The notes: generated by a model from the sequence alone, not told the origin. A stretch of DNA of 64,000 nucleotides from Tillus elongatus (GCA_964006375.1 OZ023269.1:132424047-132488046); one strand, 5' to 3'; shown: positions 13,891-25,382, numbered from the stretch's first letter. Numbers and translations are program-made.

Positions 13891-16800
13891 GTTCCTTCAG
13901 GTCAACCTCCAACACAGTAGGGCAGCCACGGCCGGACTACTAATGGCTCTGAGGAACACGGATGTGGCCCTCATCCAGGAACCGTACTCCTACAAAGGAG
14001 AGATCAAGGGACTCGGCGGAGCTAATGGAAAGCTCATCTACAGCAGGTCCAGCGAGAATCCGAGGGCCTGCATTTTTGTCAGGGAAGGGATAGAGTTTCT
14101 CCCTCTAATGAATTTCTGTTCCAGGGACCTGGCAACGATCAAAATCCGATGTGGAGGAGCGGATGGGCTGAGGGACATTACTGTCGCGTCAGCCTATCTG
14201 CCAGGGGACAGCACGGACCCTCCTCCACCCAACGAATTGGAGCAGCTGATGGTGGGTAGCAGAGCAGGTGGATGGCAGACCATCATCGGCATGGATGCGA
14301 ATGCGCACCATGAGTTGTGGGGTAGCTCGGACACAAACTCTAGGGGTGAGGCACTTTTACAATTCTTTATGAAATTTAATTTAGACATATTGAATAGAGG
14401 TAATAAACCGACATTCGTCACAACACGGCGTGAGGAAGTTTTAGACCTAACAGTTTCCACCCAGTTTCTGGGTGACTTTGTTAAAAGCTGGGCTGTGTCT
14501 GGGGAAGTGAGTAGCTCAGACCACAGATACATCCGGTTTGAAATCGCCAAAGTCGAAAGAGAAACGGTATGGTACCGGGACCCCCGCAAGGCGGACTGGG
14601 AAGCCTACAGGGCAGACCTAGCTGTGGAACTGCGGGGGGTTGAGAGGGCCATAAGGGATTCAATAGACCTCGAGATTGCAGCAGTCCAATTGCGAGACGC
14701 AATTACCTCGGCCTATAACGCCAACTGCCCCCTGAAAATGAGGGTGTCCACCAGGAACGTCCCATGGTGGAACGAGGACCTCAGGCAAAGGAGGACGCAG
14801 GTTCGTAAGCTGTTTAACGCGGCCAAAAGGTCGGGAGCATGGGATGAATATAGACAGGCCCTATCGACCTATAACAAAAGACTGAGGGACGCCAAGAAGG
14901 AGTCGTGGAGGAGGCACTGCGAAGAAGTGGAAAACACGTCCGAGAGTGCTCGACTACACAAGATCCTGTCTAAGGGCCCTCAGACTAACATAGGCTCCCT
15001 TAGAACACCCACGGGAGGCTTTACAAGCTCGGGGGAGGAAACTATGGAAATTTTACTCCAGACGCACTTCCCCGGCTGTAACATAATAAACCAATCACCT
15101 CCGGACTGGGAACACTCAGAAATAGAGGCGCCTTATAGGCGGGCATCTAGAGTAGACTGGACAGTCGCTAAAGAGGTGGTTACCTGGAGCAAAATCAGAT
15201 GGGCCATTAACAGCTTTAAGCCATACAAATCGCCGGGATTTGATGGAATAATGCCCATCATGCTCCAACAGGGGATAGATATACTGGCGCCGGTGCTTAC
15301 CCTCATTATGAGGGCCAGCCTGGCTCTGGGGTACATTCCGAGGGCATGGAGACTGGCCAGGGTTGTATTTATTCCTAAACCTGGGCGTCCAACAGACCAG
15401 GCAAAGTCCCTGAGGCCAATAAGTCTCATGTCCTTCTTGCTGAAAACAGTGGAAAAACTGCTCGACCGGCACATTAGGGGCGGTGTACTGGAAGCATATC
15501 CTCTACACTGCGGACAATATGCATACAGAGCAGGATTCTCAACAGAAACAGCACTGCACCAACTGGTGCTGAAACTGGAGAATACGCTGGAGAACAAGGA
15601 GGTGGCGCTGGGGGCCTTCCTAGACATAGAGGGGGCCTTTAGCAACACCTCGTTCGGATCGGTTCTGGCAGCTGCCCGGGAGCGTGGAATAGAGGAGACC
15701 TGCTGCAGGTGGATCGGTTCCATGCTCAGGGACAGGGCGGTGTTCACCTCACTCGCGGGAGGGACTCTGCTGGCGGGGGTCGCGGCGGGGTGTCCGCAGG
15801 GGAGCGTTCTGTCTCCCTTGCTCTGGTGTCTAGTCGTGGACGGCCTGCTGGGGAGGCTCTCGGGAGGGGGGTATGAGGTACAGGGCTATGCGGACGACAT
15901 TGTCATCATAGTCCGAGGAAAGGTCACACAGGCAGTGTGGGAGCGTATGCAGACTGCACTGAAAGTGGTGGAAGGGTGGACGGTTGATCAAGGGCTCGGG
16001 GTGAGCCCCGAGAAAGCAACCGTCGTGCCGTTTACGAGGAGGAGGAAGTGTGAAAGCCACAGAACTCTCACTCTATACGGTAGGAGCGTTCCAATGGCCA
16101 GGGAGGTAAAATATCTTGGGGTCGTATTGGACTCTAAGCTAACCTGGAATGGTCACATTGGAAAAATACTGCGTAAGGCAGTCATGACCTTAGCCGTCAC
16201 TAGGCGGCTATATGGAAAAACGTGGGGACTAAGACCTAGTATGGCCCACTGGCTGTACACAAGGGTGGTCAGACCATCGTTAACATATGCGGCCCTGGTC
16301 TGGTGGCCTAAGGTGACACAATCCAGTGCCAAACAAAAACTAGGCAAGATCCAAAGGATGGCTTGCCTAGGCATCACAGGGGCCATGTCTTCAACCCCAA
16401 CAGCCGCCATGGAGGTGTTGCTGGATCTACCCCCCCTACACTTCGTTATTATGGGAGAGGCCAGGCTAGGACTATACAGACTAGCCTGCAATGGTAGACT
16501 GAAGATCAACCCAGGCTTCAGGGGCCACTGCAAAATTCAGGAGATCGTGAAGGAACCCATGCTTGAAATGAGGTCAGACTTCACGAGCCCGCGAATGTGC
16601 AGGGAAAACAACTTCACAGTGGAAATCCCTGATCGCGGGGCATGGCGGGAGGAGACACCGGGCATACCACGGGACGCGCTCGTCTGGTTCACGGACGGAT
16701 CTGGCGGGGAGCGTGGGACGGGGGCAGGTGTTTACTCGGAAGGACCGAGGGTAAGTCACAGTATTTCCCTCGGAGCCCATGCAACGGTGTTTCAGGCCGA

Positions 16801-17524
16801 GATGTACGCCATCCTGCACTGTGTGCGGGAGAACAAGAGGAGGGGCTACACCAACAAGCGGATCCTCATAGCCACAGACAGCCAGGCAGCCCTTAAGGCA
16901 CTAAGTAGCCCACGGGTAAATTCCTGGCTGGTGAGTGAGTGCCGAGACGAGACGAGCGACCTGGCTGGGCAGAATGAGGTGACCCTCATCTGGGTGCCGT
17001 GTCACTCGGGGGTCAAAGGCAATGAAGAAGCTGACAGTCTCGCAAAGAGGGGGTCAGCAGAACCATTTATGGGACCAGAACCGGCTCTGGGCGTGTCAAA
17101 GAGCACTGCCAGGGGAGCCATTAAGTCCTGGGTCAGAAACCAACACAAGGTGTACTGGGCGGACTGTCCAGGGCTCAGACATGGGAAGTCAATAATTGAC
17201 GGACCCAGTTCAAAGAGAGCTGTGGAGCTGCTAAACCTTAGCAGAGGACAGCTCAGAAACACAACAGGTCTCTTGACGGGACACATGGCCGTCAAGAAAC
17301 ACCTACATAAAATGGGGCGGTTCGAAGGGGACCTCGCATGCAGACTCTGCGGCGAGGGGGAGGAATCAGCCCAGCACATCTTGTGCGAGTGTATAGCTCT
17401 GGACCGGAAAAGACAACTGATCTACGGTCACTCTAGACCGGAGACAGAGCAATATAAAACTTCACCCTACCAATCGCTGTGCAGACTAGTTCAAGGCACA
17501 GTGATTTTGGAATGGGTGGAGTAA
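13880..17524 (+). CDS. LINE ORF2: endonuclease, reverse transcriptase, RNase H
   Basis: 1214 residues, uninterrupted. Residues 1-~220 are the apurinic-type endonuclease that nicks the target (LRFLQVNLQHSR, ALIQEPY, GMDANAHHELWG, SSDHRYIRF). RT spans ~440-750, with LRPISLMSFLLK, GCPQGSVLSPLLW and the catalytic YADD at 670-673. RNase H follows at ~935-1060, with FTDGSGG (Asp about 939), AEMYA, ATDSQAAL and NEEADSLAKRG supplying the acidic residues. A Cys-rich motif, CRLCGEGEESAQHILCEC, begins near 1154. All expected catalytic motifs are present, so the protein could be active. It starts at ATG 13880 inside the end of ORF1 (ATGGGACTTAG overlap, different frame). Confidence 0.95.
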   Translation: MGLRFLQVNLQHSRAATAGLLMALRNTDVALIQEPYSYKGEIKGLGGANGKLIYSRSSENPRACIFVREGIEFLPLMNFCSRDLATIKIRCGGADGLRDITVASAYLPGDSTDPPPPNELEQLMVGSRAGGWQTIIGMDANAHHELWGSSDTNSRGEALLQFFMKFNLDILNRGNKPTFVTTRREEVLDLTVSTQFLGDFVKSWAVSGEVSSSDHRYIRFEIAKVERETVWYRDPRKADWEAYRADLAVELRGVERAIRDSIDLEIAAVQLRDAITSAYNANCPLKMRVSTRNVPWWNEDLRQRRTQVRKLFNAAKRSGAWDEYRQALSTYNKRLRDAKKESWRRHCEEVENTSESARLHKILSKGPQTNIGSLRTPTGGFTSSGEETMEILLQTHFPGCNIINQSPPDWEHSEIEAPYRRASRVDWTVAKEVVTWSKIRWAINSFKPYKSPGFDGIMPIMLQQGIDILAPVLTLIMRASLALGYIPRAWRLARVVFIPKPGRPTDQAKSLRPISLMSFLLKTVEKLLDRHIRGGVLEAYPLHCGQYAYRAGFSTETALHQLVLKLENTLENKEVALGAFLDIEGAFSNTSFGSVLAAARERGIEETCCRWIGSMLRDRAVFTSLAGGTLLAGVAAGCPQGSVLSPLLWCLVVDGLLGRLSGGGYEVQGYADDIVIIVRGKVTQAVWERMQTALKVVEGWTVDQGLGVSPEKATVVPFTRRRKCESHRTLTLYGRSVPMAREVKYLGVVLDSKLTWNGHIGKILRKAVMTLAVTRRLYGKTWGLRPSMAHWLYTRVVRPSLTYAALVWWPKVTQSSAKQKLGKIQRMACLGITGAMSSTPTAAMEVLLDLPPLHFVIMGEARLGLYRLACNGRLKINPGFRGHCKIQEIVKEPMLEMRSDFTSPRMCRENNFTVEIPDRGAWREETPGIPRDALVWFTDGSGGERGTGAGVYSEGPRVSHSISLGAHATVFQAEMYAILHCVRENKRRGYTNKRILIATDSQAALKALSSPRVNSWLVSECRDETSDLAGQNEVTLIWVPCHSGVKGNEEADSLAKRGSAEPFMGPEPALGVSKSTARGAIKSWVRNQHKVYWADCPGLRHGKSIIDGPSSKRAVELLNLSRGQLRNTTGLLTGHMAVKKHLHKMGRFEGDLACRLCGEGEESAQHILCECIALDRKRQLIYGHSRPETEQYKTSPYQSLCRLVQGTVILEWVE

Positions 17525-17614
17525 GACTAGGGGTATGCACAATCAACCAAGGGTTGCGGTGCTATCGGGGCGGCAAGGCCGCGGACGAGCCCTGAGGGAA
17601 CAAAAAAAAAAAAA

Positions 17615-17626
17615 AAGGGCAACCAA
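17615..17626 (+). repeat. Target-site duplication, 3' copy (12 bp)
   Basis: AAGGGCAACCAA directly after the A-tail, matching 12364-12375. Downstream AATTTGGCAC continues the interrupted repeat as in uninterrupted relatives near 33300. Confidence 0.85.
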
Positions 17627-18523
17627 TTTGGCACACGGGTTTATACAATCATAGGTAAATTACCTACCCAAATTTAGCTCTGGAGGTCACAAGACAAAAA
17701 AGTTATAGGCATTTAAAGAAAAATAAATTTTTATCAAAACATCAAAGTCACGATTTAAAACGTCAAAATTGGCAACATTTAGGCAAAGAACTTGAATCTA
17801 ATACGGGCTATGGAAAGAAAATGTCTCAAGAAGAATGTTTTACAGACCCTGAAGTCTTAGTTTCAACCGTCATTGTCCTTCATTTTACTAAAATATTTCC
17901 AGAAAATTGATTTCAAATAGACCCTTTCTCTGATGCTTGGCAGTAGCCTTAGCTATAGAGTAATTTTTGTCGAATTTTCGTAAAAAAATCAATAAAGCTC
18001 AATATATCCGTTATTATACAAGATATGAAAAAAAGTTGTTTACATTAATTATAGGGTGTCTTGAGCTACATCTCAAAAAATTATTTCTACAATCACAGGT
18101 GGCCCATAAGTTGTTGGTGATACAATTTTTTTTTGTCGAACACGCCTTATGTAATTGCATTTTTGCATTTTCCATCGAAATATAATGCATGTTTGTAAAA
18201 GAAATTCTGGACGCAGCAAATGCGTTATGGTAGCGAATTTTGATCACACGCTTCATATTTGAATAGCTCAATTTCCTATTAACCTATAAGGTTGACCAAG
18301 AAACGAGTTTTTTCGGGAACACTTTAAGTTTACTTTCGGAAATTTTTGTACATTTTCAAACTATAAAATTATTATGATGAAACATGGTACATTGTTTATA
18401 CTATATAGGTTATACTAGTAACCAAATTTGATGCCTGCTTCCTTAAAAAACACATATTTGCTAATGAAAACATTTAAATGAAAATTCACTACCATAACGC
18501 ACTTGCTGCGTCCAGACTTTTTT
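17627..18523 (+). repeat. TA-core repeat, right part of the copy split by the LINE
   Basis: Continues the C block, then an internal D' stem-loop near 18208 (ACGCAGCAAATGCGT in opposite orientation), and ends with the terminal D stem-loop (ACGCACTTGCTGCGTCCAG) at 18498-18516. After TTTT the sequence diverges from other copies. Confidence 0.8.
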
Positions 18524-18726
18524 GATAATTGTTTGACCACAAATATTCATCTCATAATGTTTCACGTTTCTTTACTTTCTTTTCAAATATTAAAGCTTCC
18601 GAGACTGTTAAATTAAAGCGACTTCGTGATAGAATCAAGACCAAGCTTTATATCTATTTGACGAATACAGGAAAGGTACTTTCTAAGTAAACAGGATTTT
18701 ATTTAACTAATCCAGTAATACAAAAA
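18524..18726. other. Short unclassified spacer
   Basis: Unique-looking AT-rich sequence between two oppositely oriented D ends. Confidence 0.4.
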
Positions 18727-18891
18727 GCCTGGACGCAGCAAGTGCGTTATGGTAGTAAATTTTCATAGAAATGAACTGGCACAAAATATTTTATTATAAC
18801 TTTTTTTCTTCTAACATAAAAATCAAAATTTTTGTGTATAGTTCGATTTTTATAGTGTAAACCTACCTACCAAATTTGGTTATCATATTAT

Positions 18892-18894
<3 letters not shown>
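18727..18894 (-). repeat. TA-core repeat fragment, D end to C block
   Basis: D end in reverse (GGACGCAGCAAGTGCGTTAT) followed by a shortened C block and then (TA)n. Most of the internal sequence is deleted. Confidence 0.7.

Positions 18895-18975
<81 letters not shown>
18895..18975. repeat. (TA)n then (GA)n compound microsatellite
   Basis: TA at 18895-18945 switches to GA at 18946-18975. Confidence 0.97.
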
Positions 18976-18978
<3 letters not shown>

Positions 18979-19379
18979 GCATTGAAAACGAAATAGACAG
19001 ATTTGCGTCCAGAGAATATTTTTTTTTTAAGAAACGCTGAAACACGTCAATTTTAATATTGAGGGGGGCATGTTTTGACATAAAACTCAACTTTGTCACA
19101 TCAACCCCTTAAGGGTGGTGATAACAACCCTTATATTTTAAATAGGGAACATGGGTCGAGTGTTACATCATGTGAAAGCACTACTTTTTTGGAAGCTTTA
19201 TCAACTCTTTTAAAAATTATTCACAGTTGGAGTTGCAAGAACGTATTTCATTCATTGTGATAATGAATGCACTAATTAGTCCATTTTTCGTTAAGAAAAA
19301 CTAAAAAACAAAACCAAACGTTCAGAAATGTTTATTCCGTTAAGTAAGTGTTCAAATTGTTGGGCACCAACTTCCATAC

Positions 19380-19660
19380 AAAAGTTCTGTTTAAAAACTT
19401 CCTAACACGTTGTGAAAAATGGGGAGGAGCTCTTGTTGAAACACTAATTGATTTTCTTGATAGCGATCAGCATTTTCAACAATGTTAGTTAGTAGAGGGT
19501 AAACGATATCTTATAGTCACTCCAAATACGTTTCGCCACTCAAATTGACATCAAGAAAAATTGGTCCAATTAAACGGTCTCCAAAAATGCCAGTCCAGAC
19601 ATTCAATTTCTATGGAATTTGAGATTATTCTTTGGGTCATTTTGTACTATTTGGTTTGTC
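19380..19660 (-). pseudogene. Decayed mariner/IS630-type transposase fragment
   Basis: Minus-strand reading from 19603 gives NVWTGIFGDRLIGPIF, then LDVNLSGETYLE and, after two stops, ENADRYQENQLVFQQ. This is the stretch that precedes and includes the second catalytic Asp region of IS630/Tc1/mariner transposases. The expected QQDGAP motif is damaged, apparently by a small deletion. Compare NVWCGILGDVLLGPI in the better copy at 52 kb. Flanking 18976-19380 and 19660-19690 is AT-rich, without a clear TIR. Confidence 0.7.
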
Positions 19661-19688
19661 ATATTGAATGTAATTTTGGTGAATACAC

Positions 19689-19689
<1 letters not shown>

Positions 19690-19746
<57 letters not shown>
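19690..19746. repeat. (TA)n microsatellite, about 57 bp
   Basis: Pure TA array between a transposase remnant and a TA-core repeat fragment. Confidence 0.98.
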
Positions 19747-19753
<7 letters not shown>

Positions 19754-19927
19754 TTCGGGAAATTTTTATATATTTTCAAACAATAAGTTATTTTGATAAA
19801 ATATGGTACATTGTTTCTACTATATAGATTATACCGGTAACCAAATTGATGCCTGCTTGCATTAAAGATACACATTTGCTATTAAAAATTCACTACCATA
19901 ACGCACTTGCTGCCTCCAGACTTTTTT
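19747..19927 (+). repeat. TA-core repeat fragment ending in D
   Basis: Carries the CAAACAATAAGTTATTTTGAT block and the D end AACGCACTTGCTGC with one change in the stem. Confidence 0.75.
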
Positions 19928-20999
19928 TAGTGTTGTTTTAGTATAATTGTGGTTATTATTTGTAGGATTCATACATTAACATTTAATTTGTCTTATATAC
20001 TGTTGCAGCAAAGGACTAATAAATTAATATCGATCATTATCAAAGCAGGTGAGCATAGATTTAAGCTGTAGGGATGGTTGAAGGGGCTTTGACTTACAAA
20101 GGTGTGGCAAAAGTTGTAAATTCGGATAAAGAGTAATCAGTCGACTGTGGTAACGATATTGTGAAACTGGGGATGTGAAGGAACCTCATGAAGGTGCTGA
20201 AAGGGAGACTCAACTAGTTCATGGTAGATTCTCGCGATTGCAAGCTCATATGATTGTCCAGTTATCTTTCTTTGGATTGTATTAAGTAAACAACTCTATT
20301 TTTAGGAAGATATTTTTTTATTAATATTTGTGACCTTAACGCACTTGCTGCATCAGTTAAAAGTATGCGTTATCCTAAAAAGCTTACAGCCGCTAAAAAA
20401 ATCCGCTGTGCTTTGTAATTTCGCTCCAATAAGGTCACGACTTGATTGTTGATAAATTGTATGGACTAAGAAATTTCGTGAGGAAGATGCATTTTGCGGA
20501 TTTCCAGTTTGAGTAGCGAGAAGTTGGACAGTGGATTGTCGAGTTAGTAAAACTGGCGACGGTCACATGATTTTTGCATTACAGTCTTTTTTTAATCAAA
20601 ACAGGTATTCCCTTTTAATGTACCGTTACTCGGTGAAAACTGCGATGTAATTGAGAGATCTGGTTCACCCACGTCCCTCCGTTTTAACTTACCAGCCGTC
20701 GTCTTATACTCCCTGCCCCTTGTCCAGAGACATATTATATAGGGGGTACTCGATAAGTTCTTTACAATATTCGACAAGTGGCAGGTAATTATTTGTAAGA
20801 GGGTCACTAAAGCAAGACATGGTGTGAATTGACATGGTGTGAATTGACATGGTGTACTATTTTAATGTTCTTGCGGTCGAGATTAGAGAACTTCCAGTAA
20901 AGATATTCAAATTCGGGATCTAGGCGTTTTTAGTCAGTAAAGCATTTTATAATTATAATGATGTTTTGACTGCTGATTCATCAGCTAAATGATATATTA
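19928..20999. other. Unclassified region with isolated D motif and 15-bp tandem repeat
   Basis: An isolated D-like motif (AACGCACTTGCTGCATC) lies near 20339. A 15-bp unit, GACATGGTGTGAATT, is repeated about 2.7 times at 20817-20855. A 71-codon minus-strand frame at 20592-20807 has no recognisable domain and is probably chance. No gene assigned. Confidence 0.4.
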
Positions 21000-21180
21000 A
21001 TGTTTCCTCGAGATCGTGGTCAGCTCGTGATTATTTTCGGTGTTTCAAAGCATTCCAAGAACATTATTAGAAATAAAATTCAAAAATGAGAACAAACTGG
21101 GTCTGTGGAAAATAAGAAACTCACCGGACGCAAAAAAAACGGCAGATTACATTGAAAATTTTAATGCCGTTCGTAAAAAT
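21000..21180 (+). pseudogene. Tc1-like transposase N-terminal fragment
   Basis: Reading from ATG 21000 gives PRDRGQLVIIFGVSKHSKN, then EQTGSVENKKLTGRKK after one stop. This matches the paired-like helix-turn-helix head of Tc1 transposases (a PRDRG opening and a TGSV...GR linker). The catalytic domain is absent and the frame is interrupted, so this is a remnant. Confidence 0.6.
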
Positions 21181-21221
21181 TGAAGTTCTTTATAATATTA
21201 TTAAAATCTGTTGTACGTCGT

Positions 21222-21690
21222 TTTTTTTTCTCCCTCAGGGCACGTCCGCGTCTTTGTTGCCCCAATAGCACCGCAGTCTTTGGCTTATTGTGCATACACC
21301 TTGTCTTTTCTATTCCACCCAATGCAAAATCACTATTATTGAACTAGTCTGCACAGCAATTGGTAGGGTGAAGTTTTATATTGCTCTGTCTCCGGTCTAG
21401 ACTGACCGTAGATCAGTTGTCTTTTGCGGTCCAGAGCTTTACACTCGCACAAGATGTGCTGGTCTGATCCCCCCCGCCGCAAAGTCTGCATGCCAAGTCC
21501 CTCTCAAACCGCCCCATTTTATGCAGGTATTTCTGGGCGGCCATATGTCCTATCAAGAGTACTGTTATGTTTCTGAACTGTCCTCTGCTAAGATTTAGCA
21601 GCTCCACAGCTCTCTTTGAACTGGGTTCCTCAAATACTGACTTCCCATGTCTGAGCCCTGGACAATCTGCCCAGTAGTTGTAAGCAGTGC
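21222..21690 (-). mobile_element. R1/LOA-group LINE, 3' fragment
   Basis: 5'-truncated 3' end of a relative of the 12.4-17.6 kb element. The minus-strand frame (21413-21706) reads YWADCPGLRHGKS, then the Cys motif CRLCGGGDQTS, where the intact copy has CRLCGEGEESAQH. A stretch just after the motif is altered. The minus-strand 3' UTR ends with an A run at about 21222-21230. 5' truncation with an A-tail is typical of target-primed insertion. Confidence 0.85.
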
Positions 21691-21970
21691 TCTTAAACTT
21701 AAACAAAATTTTACAAGATCTTCCTTTTAAATGGCCCAGATTCCTAGAAAAAATTTTTTGCTTTATGGCTTCTGAATATTTTTACTAAAGACGCAGAATA
21801 GTGTTATATTCAGCTATATTCCTACTCTGTTTTTCTCCTCTTTGTCTCTTCTTTAACTTAACGAAAATTCTATTAACCTATTATTTTTTTAACTAGGCAT
21901 CTTTTGTGAAAAACTTTGTTGATAATCACTCATCACAATCACTGACTCAAGTTCACAGGAAGTATATATA
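21691..21970. other. AT-rich spacer
   Basis: No feature recognised between the LINE 3' fragment and the mariner-type remnant. Confidence 0.4.
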
Positions 21971-23016
21971 CAGGGTGTCTCGTATCGTTATATTCAGCTT
22001 TTGTGAGCATATGGTAGGTTTAATTCTAATACAAAAAAATAATACAAAATGGTAGTTCGATTTTTATTCCTTCCGAAGTTATAAGCCTAAGAAATTATTA
22101 CAAGATTTAAATTTTAAACCAAACAAATCTTGACTTATTTAACAAAAATATCCTATCCATTATCTATTGAAAATGCGCTTTTTCTTGCTGAAGACGATCT
22201 TGTGCTCAGATGCCAATATATCAAGCAAAAAATTTTATTTCACGCTAGTTTTCTCTTATTTATTGAGCAGTTTGCTAAATACACTCCAATAATTCCAATA
22301 ATCTGGATGAAATTTTTACGTATAGCAAATCTTTGATTTTCCCCCCAAAAATAATAATTTAAAGGATTATGATTAGGAGATCTAGACGGCCATGAAGTGG
22401 GTGCCTCTCGACCAATGCCTTGTGGATAATTGTTGTTCATAAAGTTCCGGACCTCAATTCCTAAATCTGCTAGTGCCTCATCCATTTGAAATCACATGTC
22501 TCTTCTCTTGATCACGGGTACATCTTCTAAAAGGGATGGCAACATTTCCGTAAGGAACTGTTGGCAATTGGCGACGTTTAATCTTATAGGAGGAATGTAA
22601 GGACCAATGAGCAAATCATAGATTAAAGGAGCCTAAACGTTCACGGCAAATTCATGTTCGAAGCGACACGCACGTAATGCTTTCGGATTTTCTAGTTCCC
22701 ACCGATGCAGGTTTCTCAAATTGATGACACTGCATCTGATAAATGAAGACGTGCACTCCCGTCACAAAAACCATAAATAAAGTGCATATCTGCATCTTTA
22801 GAAAATCGGTAAGACATTTGAAATTAAAAAACAGCAACTCGAAACCACAAATACAGTTGGTATTCGCATTTCTTCTTATTCAAAAAAAAATATGCTTTTC
22901 TTTGGTTTGTAACTTCGGAAGGAATAAAAATCTGCTACCACCTTTCTGTTTCTTGTCTTAGAATTAAGTCTAGTATATGCTCACAGAATTTGAATATAAC
23001 GATCCGGGACATCCGG
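21971..23016 (-). mobile_element. Decayed mariner/IS630-type element with imperfect TIRs
   Basis: Left end CAGGGTGTCTCGTATCGTTA matches the reverse complement of the right end near 23016 (ATCGTTATATTCA and GTGAGCATAT on both sides). Inner parts of the TIR pair again (TTTTTATTCCTTCCGAAGTTA). The coding strand is minus: about 22700-22240 reads FEHEFAVNV, LIGPYIPPIRLNV, LLEDVPV, GIGREAPTSWPSRSPNHNP and LNYYFWG, the catalytic core of the family, with stops between. In SPNHNP the third catalytic Asp is replaced by Asn. Related to, but distinct from, the element at 51-53.7 kb. Confidence 0.8.
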
Positions 23017-23053
23017 GAGCTACCTACACACATTCGCAATCCCATACACCCGC

Positions 23054-23054
<1 letters not shown>

Positions 23055-23097
<43 letters not shown>
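23055..23097. repeat. (CT)n microsatellite
   Basis: About 42 bp of CT dinucleotides. Confidence 0.97.
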
Positions 23098-23103
<6 letters not shown>

Positions 23104-23215
23104 AGACGCACACGCACACATATTTTACAAATCCTCCTATTTAAATTACTGAACCAAATCAGCAGTTTTTCAAATCGACAATACTTCACACTAATTTTCG
23201 TGGTACTGTAAGGAG

Positions 23216-24650
23216 TCAAGTTTTTACCCTGCTTCTGAAAAAGAACTCCGATCTTATTTTTTTTATTTTTAGTGGTAGTATGTTGTACAACCTTGGCATA
23301 ATAAAGGTATAATACCCCTGTCCCATCGTTTTATGCACTCTAGGAACCTTCGTGTACTGTTCTCTTCGCCCTCCATACGTATGATCTACAATATCAAATT
23401 CACCCTTGTGCTTATAATAATATATCAAGGCAGAGTACGAGTACAACTGTCTCATGTCTAACATATTGGTCTCCGCGAATAACAGATCACGGGGATACAC
23501 CGAAGGTTTACCATATATAATTTCCAACAATGGTTTTTGGATAACTTCCAAATGTTTAATATGGCTTGCCAGCATTCCACCCCACGCTATGACCATATAC
23601 CATATACCATATCGAAGTAGATTTTGCACCAGAGCAGAAAATATTCTTTTTAGGTACTGCGTGTTGAGTAATTTTTACAGTTGTTTTACTTTACCAATGA
23701 GCCCCCTTAATTTGTTTACCAAATCTGCAGTATGAGAATCCCAGCGTAGGTGTCTGTCTACAGTAATGCCAAGATATTTAGTGGAGTCGGCACTAAAAAC
23801 GATAAAATTCTGACAACAACAAGAGGACCCAGCTCTTCAGTTCTATAACTGGAGAACTGTATATATTTAGTCTTTTCACAGTTGACAGCCATTTCTTTAT
23901 CGTTAAGATATTCCGACACTCTCCTCATCCCAACCTCAGCCTCAATTTTCAGATCATCCAAGTTTTTTGCAGAAAAGAATATGGCTGAATCATCAGCAAA
24001 GCTAATCATCTGTCCAGAGTTTTCAACCTGGTACAAATAAGTTATATATATATATGCTGAATAAAATTGGTCCCAAAACCGAGCCCTGTGGGACACCACA
24101 CCTAAAAACCGTGCTTTCACTTAAGACGCCTCCAACACTTGTGAACTGTTTTCTATTATGCAAATAGCTTTTCATTGAGGTCAAAGAAAGTCCCCTAAAA
24201 CCCACCGGTTCCAGCATTTGACAAAGAACCCCATGATCAATAGAATCAAATGCTTTAGATTTATCCACAACCAGTGCTGGCTCAGACCTATCAATTGACT
24301 CATATACATATTTCATCAGCTTTGCTATAGCATCCTGGGTCGACCTTCCTTATCTAAAGCCATATTGAAACTCAGAGAGTATATTGTTTTTTGGCAGAGA
24401 AGAGTTTACTCGAATGGCGATTACTTTTTCTATAATTTTTGTTAATACACGCAACAGAGATATTTGCCTATAGTTACTGATACCTCCTCTACCACCACTC
24501 TTGAAAAGAGGCTTAATGACCGACACCTTAAAAAAGTCTGGGAACAGACCTGTATCAATTATTATATTTATAATGTATACCATAACATCTACCACCTCCT
24601 CTATTATTTTTTAATATTTCTAACAGTCAACGAATCGATTGCTGGGGCTT
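23216..24650 (-). pseudogene. Jockey/CR1-type LINE, RT fragment, decayed
   Basis: Minus-strand frames 24595-24350, 24316-24023, 24120-23758 and 23629-23216 together give an RT reading in order: finger region (SNYRQISLLRVLTKIIEKVI), palm (KAFDSIDHGVL, CGVPQGSVLGPILFSIYI), catalytic FADD at about 23989-24000, then thumb and C terminus. Frameshifts separate the pieces, and no endonuclease domain lies upstream, so the copy is 5' truncated. Different family from the five-copy LINE. Confidence 0.85.
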
Positions 24651-25382
24651 TTCCCTATTTTTGGTCTTCTACAATTTTTCGGAATTAAAAAAAAATTGCC
24701 AAGTCTCACTATCGATACCTCTCTATTAGTGATTTTTTTTAAAATAAAAATTCACTAAAAATGAAGTGAATAAACCTAATGAAATTAAATTTGTGTCGAA
24801 CAAATGTATTAATCCTCGTATATACCTTTTGTTTTACAACCAGATTCTAATAACAGTGAATATAAAATATTTACTATTTAAAAGCCATCCGCATCTGTTA
24901 TTACCATAATATCGTATCTACCAGTTTGTCTGTTATATATTTTTTATAAACAGTTTTATCAGATGTAGAATTTTATAGTGTAAAACTTTATTGCAATTAA
25001 TCTAAATAAGACGATGAAATCAGTTGAAAGTTATTCGGGCCCCTTTAAGTAGAGTAGGTATTAGAAAAAATCTAATTTGCAAAATTATTACTAATTATAT
25101 CGAGATACACTGTCTAGAACTGGTTCATTTACATATATCTATAGGGTGTTCTAGAAACTTTTATTACAGGATACCAGACATTCTTTTCTTTGATATATAA
25201 TTATATTAAACATACAAGGTTCGATGACAAACTTATCAAACTTCTTATATTTTTATTTTCGTTAAATTTTCACATAATATACAAGGTCCGCTATATATTT
25301 ATTATAAATTGATAATACTTGTTGTAAAATAGTGTCTTTATTATTTTGCATTTCTTTTTTCTTTTATTTCAACAACATACCA
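24651..25382. other. AT-rich region with a repeat-terminus remnant
   Basis: Positions 24688-24760 carry the terminal block AAGTCTCAC...ATCGATACCTCTCTATTAG also seen at 56268-56320, including a palindromic TAGTG...TTCACTA. The rest is unclassified. Confidence 0.5.

Larger units (their letters stand above)
12376..17614 (+). mobile_element. Full-length R1/LOA-group LINE with RNase H, apparently intact
   Basis: About 5.24 kb: a 5' UTR of 357 bp, ORF1 (12733-13890), ORF2 (13880-17524), a short 3' UTR and a 15-A tail (17602-17616). It is bounded by a 12-bp target-site duplication. Both ORFs are uninterrupted, and the element is visibly more GC-rich than its surroundings. It sits inside a TA-core repeat whose two halves resume on either side, so the insertion is younger than that repeat. 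Endonuclease-RT-RNase H order with a C-terminal Cys/His motif supports the R1/LOA (I superfamily) assignment; the exact clade would need a tree. Confidence 0.93.

Noticed and set aside
15133..15747. 204-codon minus-strand frame opposite LINE ORF2
   Set aside because: Antisense shadow of the RT domain.
20592..20807. 71-codon minus-strand frame
   Set aside because: No recognisable domain, no splice or start context; length expected by chance.
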